Assembly (NCBI RefSeq): GCF_032594355.1
Contig: NZ_CP131061.1
Location: 1,612,001 to 1,676,000 of the forward strand
Direction: 5' to 3'
Length of the DNA: 64,000 nucleotides
Source: Methanolapillus ohkumae
GTDB lineage: Archaea > Halobacteriota > Methanosarcinia > Methanosarcinales > Methanosarcinaceae
Shown: positions 27,106 to 34,855 of the stretch, piece after piece
How the letters are laid out: each line of letters starts with the position of its first letter
How positions within the stretch are numbered: the first letter of the stretch is position 1
Notes under the pieces: generated by a model
What the model was told of the DNA's origin: nothing
Databases searched by the model: none
The model's input: only the letters and a program-made list of their open reading frames with translations
Translations under genes and position numbers: made by a program

Positions 27106-27213
27106 ATGGGACTCATAATTGAATTAATCATTTTTGCTATTCTGATTTTATTTGCCGTTACTTTCTTTGGGATACTATATATTATCATAAAAAAGCAACA
27201 GCTTCCGGTATGA
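27106..27213 (+). CDS. Tiny one-helix membrane protein (35 aa)
   Basis: Unrecognised. GGAGG lies six bases before the ATG and a TATA-like run lies upstream, so translation is likely. The product is one hydrophobic helix (LIIELIIFAILILFAV and onward to about residue 28) followed by a short basic-polar tail, KKQQLPV. It is of the same general build as the tiny proteins at 28.4-28.9 and 31.1 kb but lies on the opposite strand. A hairpin at 27301-27325 may end the transcript. Confidence 0.55.
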   Translation: MGLIIELIIFAILILFAVTFFGILYIIIKKQQLPV

Positions 27214-27300
27214 AAAGACAAAATGAAAAATTGTAACACATCAAACAAAAAAGTAAATCAAAAAAAAGAAAAACGATTGAAAAGAACATAATTAGATTTA

Positions 27301-27325
27301 AAATGAGTGACGAAGTCACTCATTT
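27301..27325. terminator. Palindromic hairpin between convergent genes
   Basis: AAATGAGTGAC pairs with GTCACTCATTT around GAA. It lies between the small plus-strand gene and the purC stop and could serve both. Confidence 0.5.
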
Positions 27326-27377
27326 CTTATCTAATCTACTTATGAATCCATTTTGAATTTTTCATTTAATAATGGTT

Positions 27378-28106
27378 TTAGAAAATTTCCGGCACCAATT
27401 TACGGGCGACGATTTCATAGGTTTTGGACGGATCGCCTTTGTCAAACCGGAAAACGTCTTTGTCCAAAGATTGTTTGGTTTCTTTGTCCCAAATCCGGCA
27501 GGTGTCGCAGGAAATTTCGTCCGCGAGAACAATTTCTTTGTTTGCGCCGCGCCGCCCGAATTCTAATTTGAAATCCGGAAGCAAAAATCCGTTCTTTTCA
27601 AAATAGGCTTTAAGAATTTCATTGATTTGGAGGGCCATTTTTTTAATTTCCGCCATTTCCTCAAAAGTCGCAACGCCTAAGGCATATGCGATGTCTTCGT
27701 TAATCATTGGGTCTTGGTACTCGTCGCTTTTGTAGTCAAACGCGACAATTGTTTTTTCAAAGACTTTTCCGGGCGGCATCGGATACTTTTTGGTAATGGA
27801 GCCGGCCGCGATGTTTCGGACGATGACTTCCAATTTCACGATGTCGACGACATCAACGACCATGTCGACATCGGATGCCATTTTCACATAGTGTGTTTTA
27901 ATGCCATTTTCTTGCAGCATTTCAAAAATTTTCCTTGAAATTTGCGCGTTGTAGTAACCTTTTTTGGGAGCTTCGCTTTTTTTGCCGCCGTTAAAAGCGG
28001 TCAAGCTGTCCCGAAATTCGGAAATGAGTTTCGTCGGATCATTGGTCCTGTAAAGGGTTTTTGCCTTACCGGAATAAATTTGTTCAAGCTTTTGAATTTC
28101 TGTCAA
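27378..28106 (-). CDS. purC: SAICAR synthetase
   Basis: Phosphoribosylaminoimidazole-succinocarboxamide synthase, joining aspartate to CAIR with ATP in purine synthesis. The 242-residue protein has the usual N-terminus KLEQIYSGKAKTLY, then ISEFRDSLTAFNGGKKSE, VRNIAAGSITKKY, FDYKSDEYQDPMINEDI, KLEFGRRGANKEIVLADEIS and DTCRIWDKETKQSLDKDVFR, covering ATP and aspartate sites. The start is TTG with GGTG five bases upstream; there is no ATG in a suitable place. It marks the left border of the accessory block that starts at 28.2 kb. Confidence 0.94.
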   Translation of the reverse strand: MTEIQKLEQIYSGKAKTLYRTNDPTKLISEFRDSLTAFNGGKKSEAPKKGYYNAQISRKIFEMLQENGIKTHYVKMASDVDMVVDVVDIVKLEVIVRNIAAGSITKKYPMPPGKVFEKTIVAFDYKSDEYQDPMINEDIAYALGVATFEEMAEIKKMALQINEILKAYFEKNGFLLPDFKLEFGRRGANKEIVLADEISCDTCRIWDKETKQSLDKDVFRFDKGDPSKTYEIVARKLVPEIF

Positions 28107-28375
28107 AATATCACCAAAAATTCTGGTTCATATGGATTTGTAATTGATTTGTTAAGAATAAAGAAAATGTCATTTAATGAATGATAGTATTTAAAAAGAT
28201 TGTTAATATCAAACATGAAAAAAATGAGAGATAAAAAATAGAAAGAAGAAAAATAGAAAGAAGAAAAAGTTGAAAAAAAGAAATGAAAGTTGAAAAAATA
28301 AACAAAAAAGAAGAAAAAAATTAATCTCCAAAAAATAAAAAATAGAAAAATAAATTTTTCAAATTTTTGTCATTT

Positions 28376-28513
28376 TCATTTCTGCTTTGCTTCTTTGTTT
28401 CCGTCCCGAACTGCTTTTTTGATAATATAGTAAAGAAGAACAAATGGAATACAAATCATTAAAAGAACCATCACAATTAAAATGAGTTCCATCGGGCCCA
28501 ATCCGCCAATCAT
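28376..28513 (-). CDS. Tiny membrane protein (45 aa), AVRDG family
   Basis: Unrecognised. GGAG lies eight bases before the ATG. The product begins MIGGLGPMELILIVMV, spans the membrane once (about residues 8-31) and ends in the basic tail IIKKAVRDGNKEAKQK. The tail matches VIKAAVRDGIRESK of the next gene upstream (28569-28694), so the two are paralogues and clearly coding. It is the last of three closely packed tiny genes. Role unknown; regulators of membrane complexes or small toxins often look like this. Confidence 0.7.
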   Translation of the reverse strand: MIGGLGPMELILIVMVLLMICIPFVLLYYIIKKAVRDGNKEAKQK

Positions 28514-28568
28514 GTTTATCACTCCTATTACGTGTTAATGAAATGTTTTTCAGATTAAAAATTATAAA

Positions 28569-28694
28569 TTATTTGGATTCTCTGATGCCGTCGCGAACGG
28601 CCGCTTTAATGACATAATAAAGAATCACAAAAAAGAGAATCGGTGCCGCAATATAAAGGATTGCTGCCAAGACAATTAAGATATTTGAAAACAT
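28569..28694 (-). CDS. Tiny membrane protein (41 aa), AVRDG family
   Basis: Unrecognised paralogue of the gene at 28376-28513. GGAG lies six bases before the ATG. One membrane helix (about residues 4-28) is followed by IKAAVRDGIRESK. It lies 55 bases before its paralogue and about 120 bases after the MDLTYES-type gene, probably in one transcript. Confidence 0.7.
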   Translation of the reverse strand: MFSNILIVLAAILYIAAPILFFVILYYVIKAAVRDGIRESK

Positions 28695-28811
28695 ATTTTT
28701 CTCCAACTTTTTTATTCATTTGTTTTTTCATTTGTTTTTTAATTTGTTTTTTAATTTTAATTTTTTTAAATTTCTTCATTTTCCCAAAAACTTGAATTTT
28801 GTCAAAGTCTT

Positions 28812-28937
28812 TTATTCCGTTCTCTTTGAAATCCATTGGATAATAAAATAAAGAATTGCCAAAATAATAACAATAAAAATCAAAAGGAGAAAAACAGCCG
28901 TCCCAAGAGCGATGAGTGATTCATATGTCAGGTCCAT
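28812..28937 (-). CDS. Tiny membrane protein (41 aa), MDLTYES family
   Basis: Unrecognised. It starts MDLTYESLIALG and contains one helix (about residues 10-35) and a short tail, QWISKRTE. The N-terminus is shared with the gene at 31080-31211 (MDLTYESTYALV), which shows that both are real and paralogous. GAGG lies six bases before the ATG. Confidence 0.7.
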   Translation of the reverse strand: MDLTYESLIALGTAVFLLLIFIVIILAILYFIIQWISKRTE

Positions 28938-28958
28938 TTTATTCCTCAGGGGGTTTGT

Positions 28959-29159
28959 TTACACCGGTAAACTTGCAAATGCTAAAAAAATAAAAAACCA
29001 AAAAGAGATTCATCCGATGGATAAATAAAAAAATTCCCATGCCGGAGATTCGTCATGATGTACTTTTTTGATGGCCTATATCAAGAGGCATGACCCCATA
29101 ATCACGCCTAAAAGAGAGAAGAAACCAAACACTCCAAGTAAAGATGTAATTGAAACCAT
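28959..29159 (-). pseudogene. Small membrane gene with in-frame TAG and TGA
   Basis: A frame with good ribosome site (GAGG, eight bases before the ATG at 29159) encodes a helix, then TAG at 29076-29078 (codon 28), then AIKKVHHDESPAWEFF, then TGA at 29010-29012 (codon 50), and ends FWFFIFLAFASLPV before TAA. The last part matches FWFWILMVFASLPAP of the intact gene at 32072-32299, so the reading across both stops is genuine ancestry. It is most simply a decaying paralogue. If TAG is read as pyrrolysine, a 49-residue product ending at TGA is possible. Confidence 0.65.
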
Positions 29160-29250
29160 TGATATTTCCTCTTTCATTGAGCGATTTTTTATGTGAATCG
29201 CGTTCGTTCCTGTTTTTTAAGCCTTAATATTTATTTTTTGGATTCATATT

Positions 29251-29898
29251 TCAATTTCCGATGGGACCCACATAATATGTTCTATTCTGTACAATTTGAT
29301 TTTCAAATCCATTGACCGCTTTTAAATAAACCGGATCCGCTTGGATTTGCGATAAATCCGAAACGTCGGTGGTTTGGATTTTTTGGGTAGATTGAGACCC
29401 GGACGCGAGCAGCTTTCCATCCGGCTGCGCATAGATGTAGAAAACATAAATGCTGCCGGGTTCCGGCAAAGAATCATTGACATACAAAGTAAGTGTTTTT
29501 CCGTCCCGGCTCAGTCCGCCGTCTTTCAAAACAGAAACTTGCTGATTCAAAACCAAATCGCCTTTGATGTTATCCAGAACCGTAACCGTGTAGTTTGTGA
29601 ACGGATCTTCAATTGTTTCACTCCAACCCATTCCGTCAATAACGGCGACCGGTCTGTAATTTGTGCCAATCAATTCATCGACGTTTCCGACAAAAACATA
29701 ATCAACCGCTCCAACCAATTCAGCCGGATTGTAAATATCAATAACCGAATCTTCCGGCAAAAAATTAATTTCCACGGCTACAACATCTTTGTTCATTTCA
29801 TTCAAATAAATGACAGCTATTGCTGCTACGATTAAAATCAAAAGAACGGCGGTGACAGACAATAATATTATTTTTTTGTTGGCGGAAGTCATAGTCAT
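29251..29898 (-). CDS. Membrane-anchored exported protein, beta domain
   Basis: No known family name recognised. One N-terminal helix (about residues 8-31) anchors a 180-residue outer domain. It is a clear paralogue of the protein at 62117-62785: shared are DYVFVGNVDELIG/DYIFIGKIDKVIE, DPFTNYTVTVLDNIKGDL/EPFTNYSITVLENMKGNL, VSVLKDGGLSRDGK/IPILKEGGISQNKR and VFYIYAQPDGKLL/IFYAYAQPDGSLL. The same domain, more distantly, forms the C-terminal half of the metalloprotease at 5752-6912 and part of the protein at 49494. It may be a protease-associated or substrate-binding domain on the cell surface. Confidence 0.75.
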   Translation of the reverse strand: MTMTSANKKIILLSVTAVLLILIVAAIAVIYLNEMNKDVVAVEINFLPEDSVIDIYNPAELVGAVDYVFVGNVDELIGTNYRPVAVIDGMGWSETIEDPFTNYTVTVLDNIKGDLVLNQQVSVLKDGGLSRDGKTLTLYVNDSLPEPGSIYVFYIYAQPDGKLLASGSQSTQKIQTTDVSDLSQIQADPVYLKAVNGFENQIVQNRTYYVGPIGN

Positions 29899-30050
29899 AA
29901 CGATTTTTCCACTTTTCGTTCATTATATTTTGAATTCATTCTGAATTCGTTTTTATCGTTTCTGAATTCATTCTGAATTCGTTTTTTAATTGAAATAAAA
30001 TATTTGAAAAGTAAGAATATCCCAACATATAAATATTTTTCGAATTTTTT

Positions 30051-30926
30051 TTAAAATTCTAAAAGGTACGGTTTTTCCTGCTCCGCATCAGGCTGATGGT
30101 AATAGGAAATGAAAAAATTAATGCCGCCGTCTTTTGGCATGATTCGGGTTGTATAGATGCGATAAGATCCTTTTCCCGATTCGTAATATTCACCCGAAGC
30201 GTCAAGTGTGTGAACAAGAACAATCGGACCCCGGTTGCCTGAAAAACGAAGATTTTGGTCAAATACTTCCCAGGATTCGTTGGAATAATTTGCCGGAGGA
30301 ATTAAATTGTATTTTCTATCTCCTACAAAAGAATAGGGACTGGGTTCCCATCCCTGCATTTTGACAATTCCTTCTTTTGTCAACCCGGAAATCGGTTTTG
30401 TATTCCAGAAATATTCATAATGAACAACAGCGGATGACTCTTCTAATTTGCCAAAATAGCCTGAAACCCGGTCTATCCGGATTTGAATGGTGCATTCGGC
30501 GGCGGCTTTGGACAAGTCCGGATTTTTATCCAAATTCCGGATGACATAAATTCCTGCGTCGGTGTAACCCAAATTTTTCAAGTCATCATCCGTGCAGGAT
30601 GAATTCAACTCTTTCAGCTGCTTTTTGAGATGAATTTTGTAAAAATACAAGTGATACAACTCGCTCAAATTATAACGCTCATCCGCCAATTTCAAAAAAT
30701 CAAATTTCATTTCATGAACAAAATCATATTCATTCACGACAACCGTAGACACGGTAATGGAATCCGAATCCGTCACCATCAACCCTAAGGGAACATATGG
30801 AGCCGGATTTGGATTTTCATTGGCAGCGGCCGGAAGAGTAAAACTAATCCAACAAATTAAAATGAATAGAAGGAACAAAATGGTTTTGAAAATGGATTTC
30901 GTTTTTGACTTCATTTTTGATTTCAT
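30051..30926 (-). CDS. Secreted protein, paralogue of 32926-33891
   Basis: Exported protein without a recognised family. I start at the ATG at 30926 because GGAG lies six bases before it; the frame is open upstream to 31067 but there it only codes STMDSTMNK repeats. A signal peptide (about residues 8-33, ending LPAAANEN) is followed by a domain shared with 32926-33891: VTDSDSITVSTVVVNEYDF, LKELNSSCTDDDLKNLGY, AAECTIQIRIDRVSGYFG and RIYTTRIMPKDGGINFFISY. Unlike its paralogue it lacks the structured leader and has the repeat instead. Surface or secreted location; role unknown. Confidence 0.75.
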   Translation of the reverse strand: MKSKMKSKTKSIFKTILFLLFILICWISFTLPAAANENPNPAPYVPLGLMVTDSDSITVSTVVVNEYDFVHEMKFDFLKLADERYNLSELYHLYFYKIHLKKQLKELNSSCTDDDLKNLGYTDAGIYVIRNLDKNPDLSKAAAECTIQIRIDRVSGYFGKLEESSAVVHYEYFWNTKPISGLTKEGIVKMQGWEPSPYSFVGDRKYNLIPPANYSNESWEVFDQNLRFSGNRGPIVLVHTLDASGEYYESGKGSYRIYTTRIMPKDGGINFFISYYHQPDAEQEKPYLLEF

Positions 30927-31040
30927 TTTTAGCTCCTTCATTGTTGAGTCCATTGTTGAATCCATTGTTGATTTATTCATTGTTGAGTCCATTGTTAATT
31001 TATTCATTGTTGAGTCCATTGTTGATTCCTGCGTTTTTGA
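30927..31040. repeat. 15-bp repeat upstream of 30926
   Basis: Units such as CATTGTTGAGTC and CATTGTTGATTTATT repeat eight or so times directly upstream of the ribosome site, where a leader would be expected. Confidence 0.75.
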
Positions 31041-31079
31041 CTCCTCCGGTTTTTTTAAAAAAATCAATTCAAATAAATC

Positions 31080-31211
31080 TCAAAGTTTCTTCCCGCTTTT
31101 TTTATTCATTTTGATTATAACATAAAAAACAAACAAAACAATTGCAACAAGAATCAAAAATGTTAAACCGGCTTTGACAAGTGCATAAGTTGATTCGTAG
31201 GTCAAATCCAT
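31080..31211 (-). CDS. Tiny membrane protein (43 aa), MDLTYES family
   Basis: Unrecognised. Starts MDLTYESTYALVKAGLTF, with one helix (about residues 14-33) and a basic tail, IKMNKKSGKKL. Paralogue of 28812-28937. GGGGAG lies four bases before the ATG. It precedes the secreted protein gene at 30926 on the same strand, so the two may share a transcript. Confidence 0.7.
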   Translation of the reverse strand: MDLTYESTYALVKAGLTFLILVAIVLFVFYVIIKMNKKSGKKL

Positions 31212-31404
31212 TGTTCTCCCCTAAATTTCAAAATACATAGAATTGTTTTTGGATATAGTATTAATAATAATCGTTTTATAATTTTTAGCAGATAATTATA
31301 AAAAAGATTAGAAATAACATTCAGCTGAAATGATTTATTCATTTTAAAAAATACTGCAAAAAATTAACCGCCGGCTTTTGTTTTTCACAATTAAAAATTT
31401 GATA

Positions 31405-31430
31405 TCATAACGCGCGCGAGATGCCGCCAC
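31405..31430 (-). repeat. GC-rich 3' element, copy 4
   Basis: Plus strand reads ATCATAACGCGCGCGAGATG then CCGCC. In sense orientation it lies about 50 bases after the stop of the gene at 31482. One of the copies closest to consensus. Confidence 0.65.
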
Positions 31431-31481
31431 AAGACGAAAAAAATAAAAAAACTTGCGTATCTCCACGATATCCGAGTGTTT

Positions 31482-31937
31482 TTACCAAGGTTTGTAAATA
31501 AAAAAGCGGAAGAAAATGAATAAGAGAATTAGGATAACAAGAACATAAGCCACAGTTTTCCATTTATTTTTGTAATCATTGGCCATATAATATCCAAGAA
31601 GTCCCAAAAAAACAGAAAGCAGCAGAGTCCCTTCCACGGAAAATAAGTTAACCTCCGAATTCGAAGGGAGAATAAAAGAAAAAATTAACACAAATATTTT
31701 AAGAACCGGAGCCATTAAAAATCCGAAAATAAGAGACTTTTCCACATTTCGAGAAAACAAACCGTAAATAGTTGAACTCAAAAGCCAAAACAAATACAAA
31801 ACAAAAATAAAATATCCACCATTTAAATAAGAATAACAAAAGTAAGAATAACAAAATGAAAGAAAAATACCCAATAAGTAAAGTCCGGCAAAGAGAAGGT
31901 TATCATTTTTCTCATTTCTTTGGAGCATGTGAATCAT
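31482..31937 (-). CDS. Four-helix membrane protein, paralogue of 5239
   Basis: Unrecognised membrane protein of 151 residues with four to five helices; ATG at 31937 preceded by an AGGCGG-type site. The centre (IYGLFSRNVEKSLIFGFLMA) matches the proteins at 5239-5679 and 32396-32815, and the C-terminal part (LLSVFLGLLGYYMANDYKNK) matches LLFSVVWGFSGYFAAKKGND of the former. It follows the leader-2 operon on the same strand (secreted protein at 32926, then 32396 and 32072) and may be its last gene. Confidence 0.72.
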   Translation of the reverse strand: MIHMLQRNEKNDNLLFAGLYLLGIFLSFCYSYFCYSYLNGGYFIFVLYLFWLLSSTIYGLFSRNVEKSLIFGFLMAPVLKIFVLIFSFILPSNSEVNLFSVEGTLLLSVFLGLLGYYMANDYKNKWKTVAYVLVILILLFIFFRFFIYKPW

Positions 31938-32071
31938 TACGACCGCCTCACTGAAAAATAAAAAAATGACATAAATCAGATTTTACTCATATTGTTTACC
32001 ATCGCTTATTTTTGATGATTTCAAAATTAAAAAATGAAAATAGCAATGAATGAATTCATTGCTATAATTAA

Positions 32072-32299
32072 TTAGGGAGCAGGCAAACTTGCAAATACCA
32101 TGAGAATCCAAAACCAAAAACAGAATGTGCCGACAATTAAAAGTAAACATTCTAACAAGCATTTCTCTAATAAACACATTAAAAGTGGTGATGTATTATT
32201 GATGCACTTTTTCATTATCGATACGAATAGAAATGGTATAATGAACATTGCGATGAGAGAGACGATCGCAAATATCGAAAATGCTGTTGCTGAATCCAT
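32072..32299 (-). CDS. Small membrane protein (75 aa), intact paralogue of 28959 pseudogene
   Basis: Unrecognised. Two hydrophobic segments (about residues 5-28 and 50-72) flank a loop with Cys and Leu (INNTSPLLMCLLEKCLLECL). The end FWFWILMVFASLPAP is shared with the broken gene at 28959-29159, which confirms the reading frame. The loop region differs in length between the two. Lies about 100 bases after the gene at 32396 on the same strand. Confidence 0.6.
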   Translation of the reverse strand: MDSATAFSIFAIVSLIAMFIIPFLFVSIMKKCINNTSPLLMCLLEKCLLECLLLIVGTFCFWFWILMVFASLPAP

Positions 32300-32395
32300 G
32301 TTATCAAATCATTGTTTCTCAAAATTAATTTCCATCGTAAATATCATAAGTTTCTTGTTTTAAATCTTTTCTGTTTTTGAAAAACATTTTCAGGC

Positions 32396-32815
32396 TTAAA
32401 AAACCAAAACAAATGACAGAACACTTAAAAAGAAATAAATGAAATAGTAAAGTCCCCTCACATCGCTTTGTTGTTCATTTGTTGAAGCGCACCAGCCGGC
32501 CAGACCACCTAAAAATCCTGCTGTCAAATAAAGAATCATATAGAATTGCAAAAAATTAGCTGAATCATACCCGACTAGAAAATAAGAACACACAGGCATT
32601 AAAAACCCCAACAAAATGGATAAAATTCGACTTTTGGTTAAGACCCCAAAACCAAAAACGCCGACATAAAACAAAGAGTACTACAATATGAAAAGGAGAA
32701 GGGAGACTGATGAATATAAGAAATAACTGTCCAGTAAAAATAACAGAAAAATAAAGGATAAAATAAGCACAACAAAAAGGATAAGGTTATTTTGGGGTGT
32801 AGGAAAATATTTCAT
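32396..32815 (-). CDS. Four-helix membrane protein with in-frame TAG
   Basis: From the ATG at 32815 the frame reads MKYFPTPQNNLILFVVLILS onward, meets TAG at 32681-32683 (codon 45) and continues in frame as YSLFYVGVFGFGVLTKS to TAA at 32396 (139 codons before the stop). Both sides of the TAG align with the paralogues at 5239 and 31482, where the matching residue is Leu, so a single TTG-to-TAG change explains it. Either the gene is dying or TAG is translated, which pyrrolysine-using methanogens can do. It follows the secreted protein gene of leader copy 2. The 92-codon part after the TAG has its own TTG but no clear ribosome site. Confidence 0.6.
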
Positions 32816-32925
32816 TTTGATCAAACGCCTGTAATTTCAATTATTAATAATAATAAAACAAAAAATAAAAGAGATAAATGATGAATAAACTAAAACATCA
32901 TTTAACTCATTTTCGATTTTAAATA

Positions 32926-33891
32926 TCATTGACCAAAAATAATATGAATCGGATTTGCATGATATGCGTCAGCTGCATTTGCATCAGGAGTCAAGCTAAA
33001 ACCCATGCCGATTGAAGGAGTTGGAATACCACCAAACGAAAGCCCAATACTTCCTGTTACATCATGCTTTTGATGAATATATGAAAAATAAATATCCATG
33101 ATTCCATCATCCGGCATTAATGCAGAAGCGCGTAGACGTATTGAACCCTCCCCTTCTTTTGCATAACTTCCAAGGGGTCCCGGTTGATCATTTTGGACAA
33201 GTGGATAGAATATACCTCTAGTATACATACCATCTACTTGAGACCAATTGTTATAATAAAACACTTCATCCCATTGAGATAAATCTTCAATCCAATACCA
33301 TATTTCTGCTGTAATATTATAATTGGGATCCACATGAAAAGTCGAAGGAGAACTTTCCCATCCAATTCCAAGTGCTTCAGTTAAATTTGAAAATGGTTTA
33401 ACGTTCCATGAATACTCATAATAAAGAATTGCAGAAGATTCTGGACTGCCGTTTGGATAATATCCACGAATCCAATCTGCATGAGTTTGGATTGTACATG
33501 TGGCTGATGCAATTGACAAATCTTGAGCTGAATCCAAGTTTCGAATTGTTTGAATAGCTTCATCACCATATCCCAAACTTTTCAATTTATCGTCAGAATA
33601 GGAGGAATTCAAATTTTCTAAATGTTCTCTAAAATTATCCGCATAAGATGAAAATTCTCGGATCTCTTCCAAGTTGTATCCTTCTGATACTAATTGATTT
33701 GTGGATTTAGAAAGTTGCTCTTCAATGAAATCATATTCATTAAAAACAACTGTTGATATTTCAGTCGTCCCTGAATCAATAACCGTTAAATTTTCGGGGA
33801 CGTACATTTCGTCCTCTCCCGCAAAAGCAGGAGCAATAAGGGCCATTAAAACAATTAAGGCACATATTAAACTCACAAATTTAGTTTTCAT
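32926..33891 (-). CDS. Secreted protein under leader copy 2
   Basis: Exported protein without recognised family; 322 residues from the ATG at 33891, chosen because GGAG lies eight bases upstream and a signal peptide (MKTKFVSLICALIVLMALIA, cut near AFA-GED) starts there; an upstream TTG is not supported. It is a paralogue of 30051-30926, sharing VIDSGTTEISTVVFNEYDF, LNSSYSDDKLKSLGYGDEAI and RASALMPDDGIMDIYFSY. An extra Gly/Ser-rich C-terminal part (GLSFGGIPTPSIGMGFSL) is unique to this copy. Structured leader copy 2 lies directly upstream; membrane protein genes follow. Confidence 0.78.
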   Translation of the reverse strand: MKTKFVSLICALIVLMALIAPAFAGEDEMYVPENLTVIDSGTTEISTVVFNEYDFIEEQLSKSTNQLVSEGYNLEEIREFSSYADNFREHLENLNSSYSDDKLKSLGYGDEAIQTIRNLDSAQDLSIASATCTIQTHADWIRGYYPNGSPESSAILYYEYSWNVKPFSNLTEALGIGWESSPSTFHVDPNYNITAEIWYWIEDLSQWDEVFYYNNWSQVDGMYTRGIFYPLVQNDQPGPLGSYAKEGEGSIRLRASALMPDDGIMDIYFSYIHQKHDVTGSIGLSFGGIPTPSIGMGFSLTPDANAADAYHANPIHIIFGQ

Positions 33892-33942
33892 ATTTAATCT
33901 CCTTAATGATTTTATCAAACATTTATTTAATATACCTTAAAA

Positions 33943-34046
33943 TCAAGATAGGAGCGAATTCTACGAAGACCGTTTGAATTCTACTCACCATCAAACAAAT
34001 GGCTATTGCCAACTTTGACTTGGTAATAATCAGATGGTGAGTGCTC
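33943..34046 (-). ncRNA. Structured 5' leader, copy 2
   Basis: P1: CTCACCATC/GATGGTGAG with inner stem TTATTACCAA/TTGGCAATAG and apical GTCAAAG. P2: GAATTC/GAATTC with outer GAG/CTC. The strand CTCCT after P2 can pair with AGGAG at the ribosome site 8 bases before the ATG at 33891. The spacer after P2 (ATCTTGATTTTAA then GTATATTAAATA) is nearly the same as in copies 3 and 4. Confidence 0.72.
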
Positions 34047-34146
34047 ATTTTTATTCAAAATAAACCCACACATTAAGCAGAAAAATTCATGATTTCTTTT
34101 TTTCAAATCATTCATGAATTTCCACAAAAAATTATTTGAGGCGATT

Positions 34147-34157
34147 TTATAAATAAT
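34147..34157 (-). promoter_or_regulatory. TATA box upstream of leader copy 2
   Basis: Minus strand ATTATTTATAAAAT lies about 105 bases before P1; TATTTATA also occurs ahead of copies 1 and 3. Confidence 0.4.
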
Positions 34158-34402
34158 AATCGTTTTATAATTTTAGAAATATAATTATAAAAACGATGTA
34201 TTAAAAACAACATTCGGCTGAAATGAAAAATTTACTTTAAAAAATATTATTTCAAAAAGAAGGTTTTTTAAAATAGTATTTTTTCAAAAACAAAAAACAA
34301 ACGAAAAACAAAAAATTAAACAAATCAAAACCGAGCGAACGGAAAAATCAAATAACACAGAAAAAAACCACCCTTAACTTTTTTGTTTTCACGAAAAAAT
34401 CT

Positions 34403-34430
34403 GACGCCATTGCGCGCGCGAGATGCCGTC
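34403..34430 (-). repeat. GC-rich 3' element, copy 5
   Basis: Plus strand reads GACGCCATTGCGCGCGCGAG then ATGCCGTC. In sense orientation it lies about 95 bases after the end of the ahaD fragment, following a T-rich tract. Confidence 0.6.
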
Positions 34431-34523
34431 CCAAAACAAAATGAAAGAAGAAAAAACAGAAAAGGAAAGAAAAAACGAAAAAAGAAAAGCAAAAAAAAAA
34501 AGTAAAAAGTTAAAGAAAACTCT

Positions 34524-34850
34524 TTAACTTTCGGCATCCGCCATTGCTTTCTTTTGTTTAATCTTTTTCAAACTGGACATGCTTTCACGTTCCATTTCCT
34601 CAAGACGGAGGCGGATGAACTTGACCTGCTCTTGGAATTCCGGAATCACCTTAAATTCCAGCGCGTTCACACGGCGCTTGGTTTTCTCGATATCATCCAA
34701 AAGTCTCTTCATGGTGGTTTCAAGTTCCACGGCGACGATGATTTTTTCCACGAGAACTTCGTAGGCGTCGGCCACCTCATCAATGTATGTGTCCGTTCCG
34801 AGGAGACTGTAGCCGCGTTCATGGAGCGGTTTTTTAACCGAGCTCGTAAA
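34524..34850 (-). pseudogene. Truncated second copy of ahaD (3' half)
   Basis: Encodes the last third of the ATPase D subunit (PLHERGYSLLGTDTYIDEVA to KKIKQKKAMADAES) with no start region; homology to ahaD (36440-37084) stops near 34850, just before an unrelated small gene. About 165 bases at the coding 3' end are identical to ahaD, whereas the adjoining 130 or so bases differ at many third positions. This gradient suggests an old duplication later homogenised by gene conversion. The last few codons (AMADAES versus AAIEVSE) differ. Without ribosome site or N-terminus it is probably not expressed as a functional subunit. Confidence 0.85.
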
Positions 34851-34855
34851 TGAAT

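Larger units (their letters stand above)
33892..34523. other. 632-bp gap with leader copy 2 and GC-rich element
   Basis: From right to left on the minus strand this holds the 3' region of the ahaD fragment, GC-rich element copy 5, a TATA box near 34147, leader copy 2 and the ribosome site of the secreted protein. No further gene is seen. Confidence 0.6.

Noticed and set aside
29010..29012. TGA as selenocysteine codon
   Set aside because: No SECIS-like structure is evident and Methanosarcinales are not known for selenocysteine use; decay is simpler.
34524..34775. Second functional subunit D gene
   Set aside because: It lacks the N-terminal two thirds and any ribosome site, so it is called a truncated copy.
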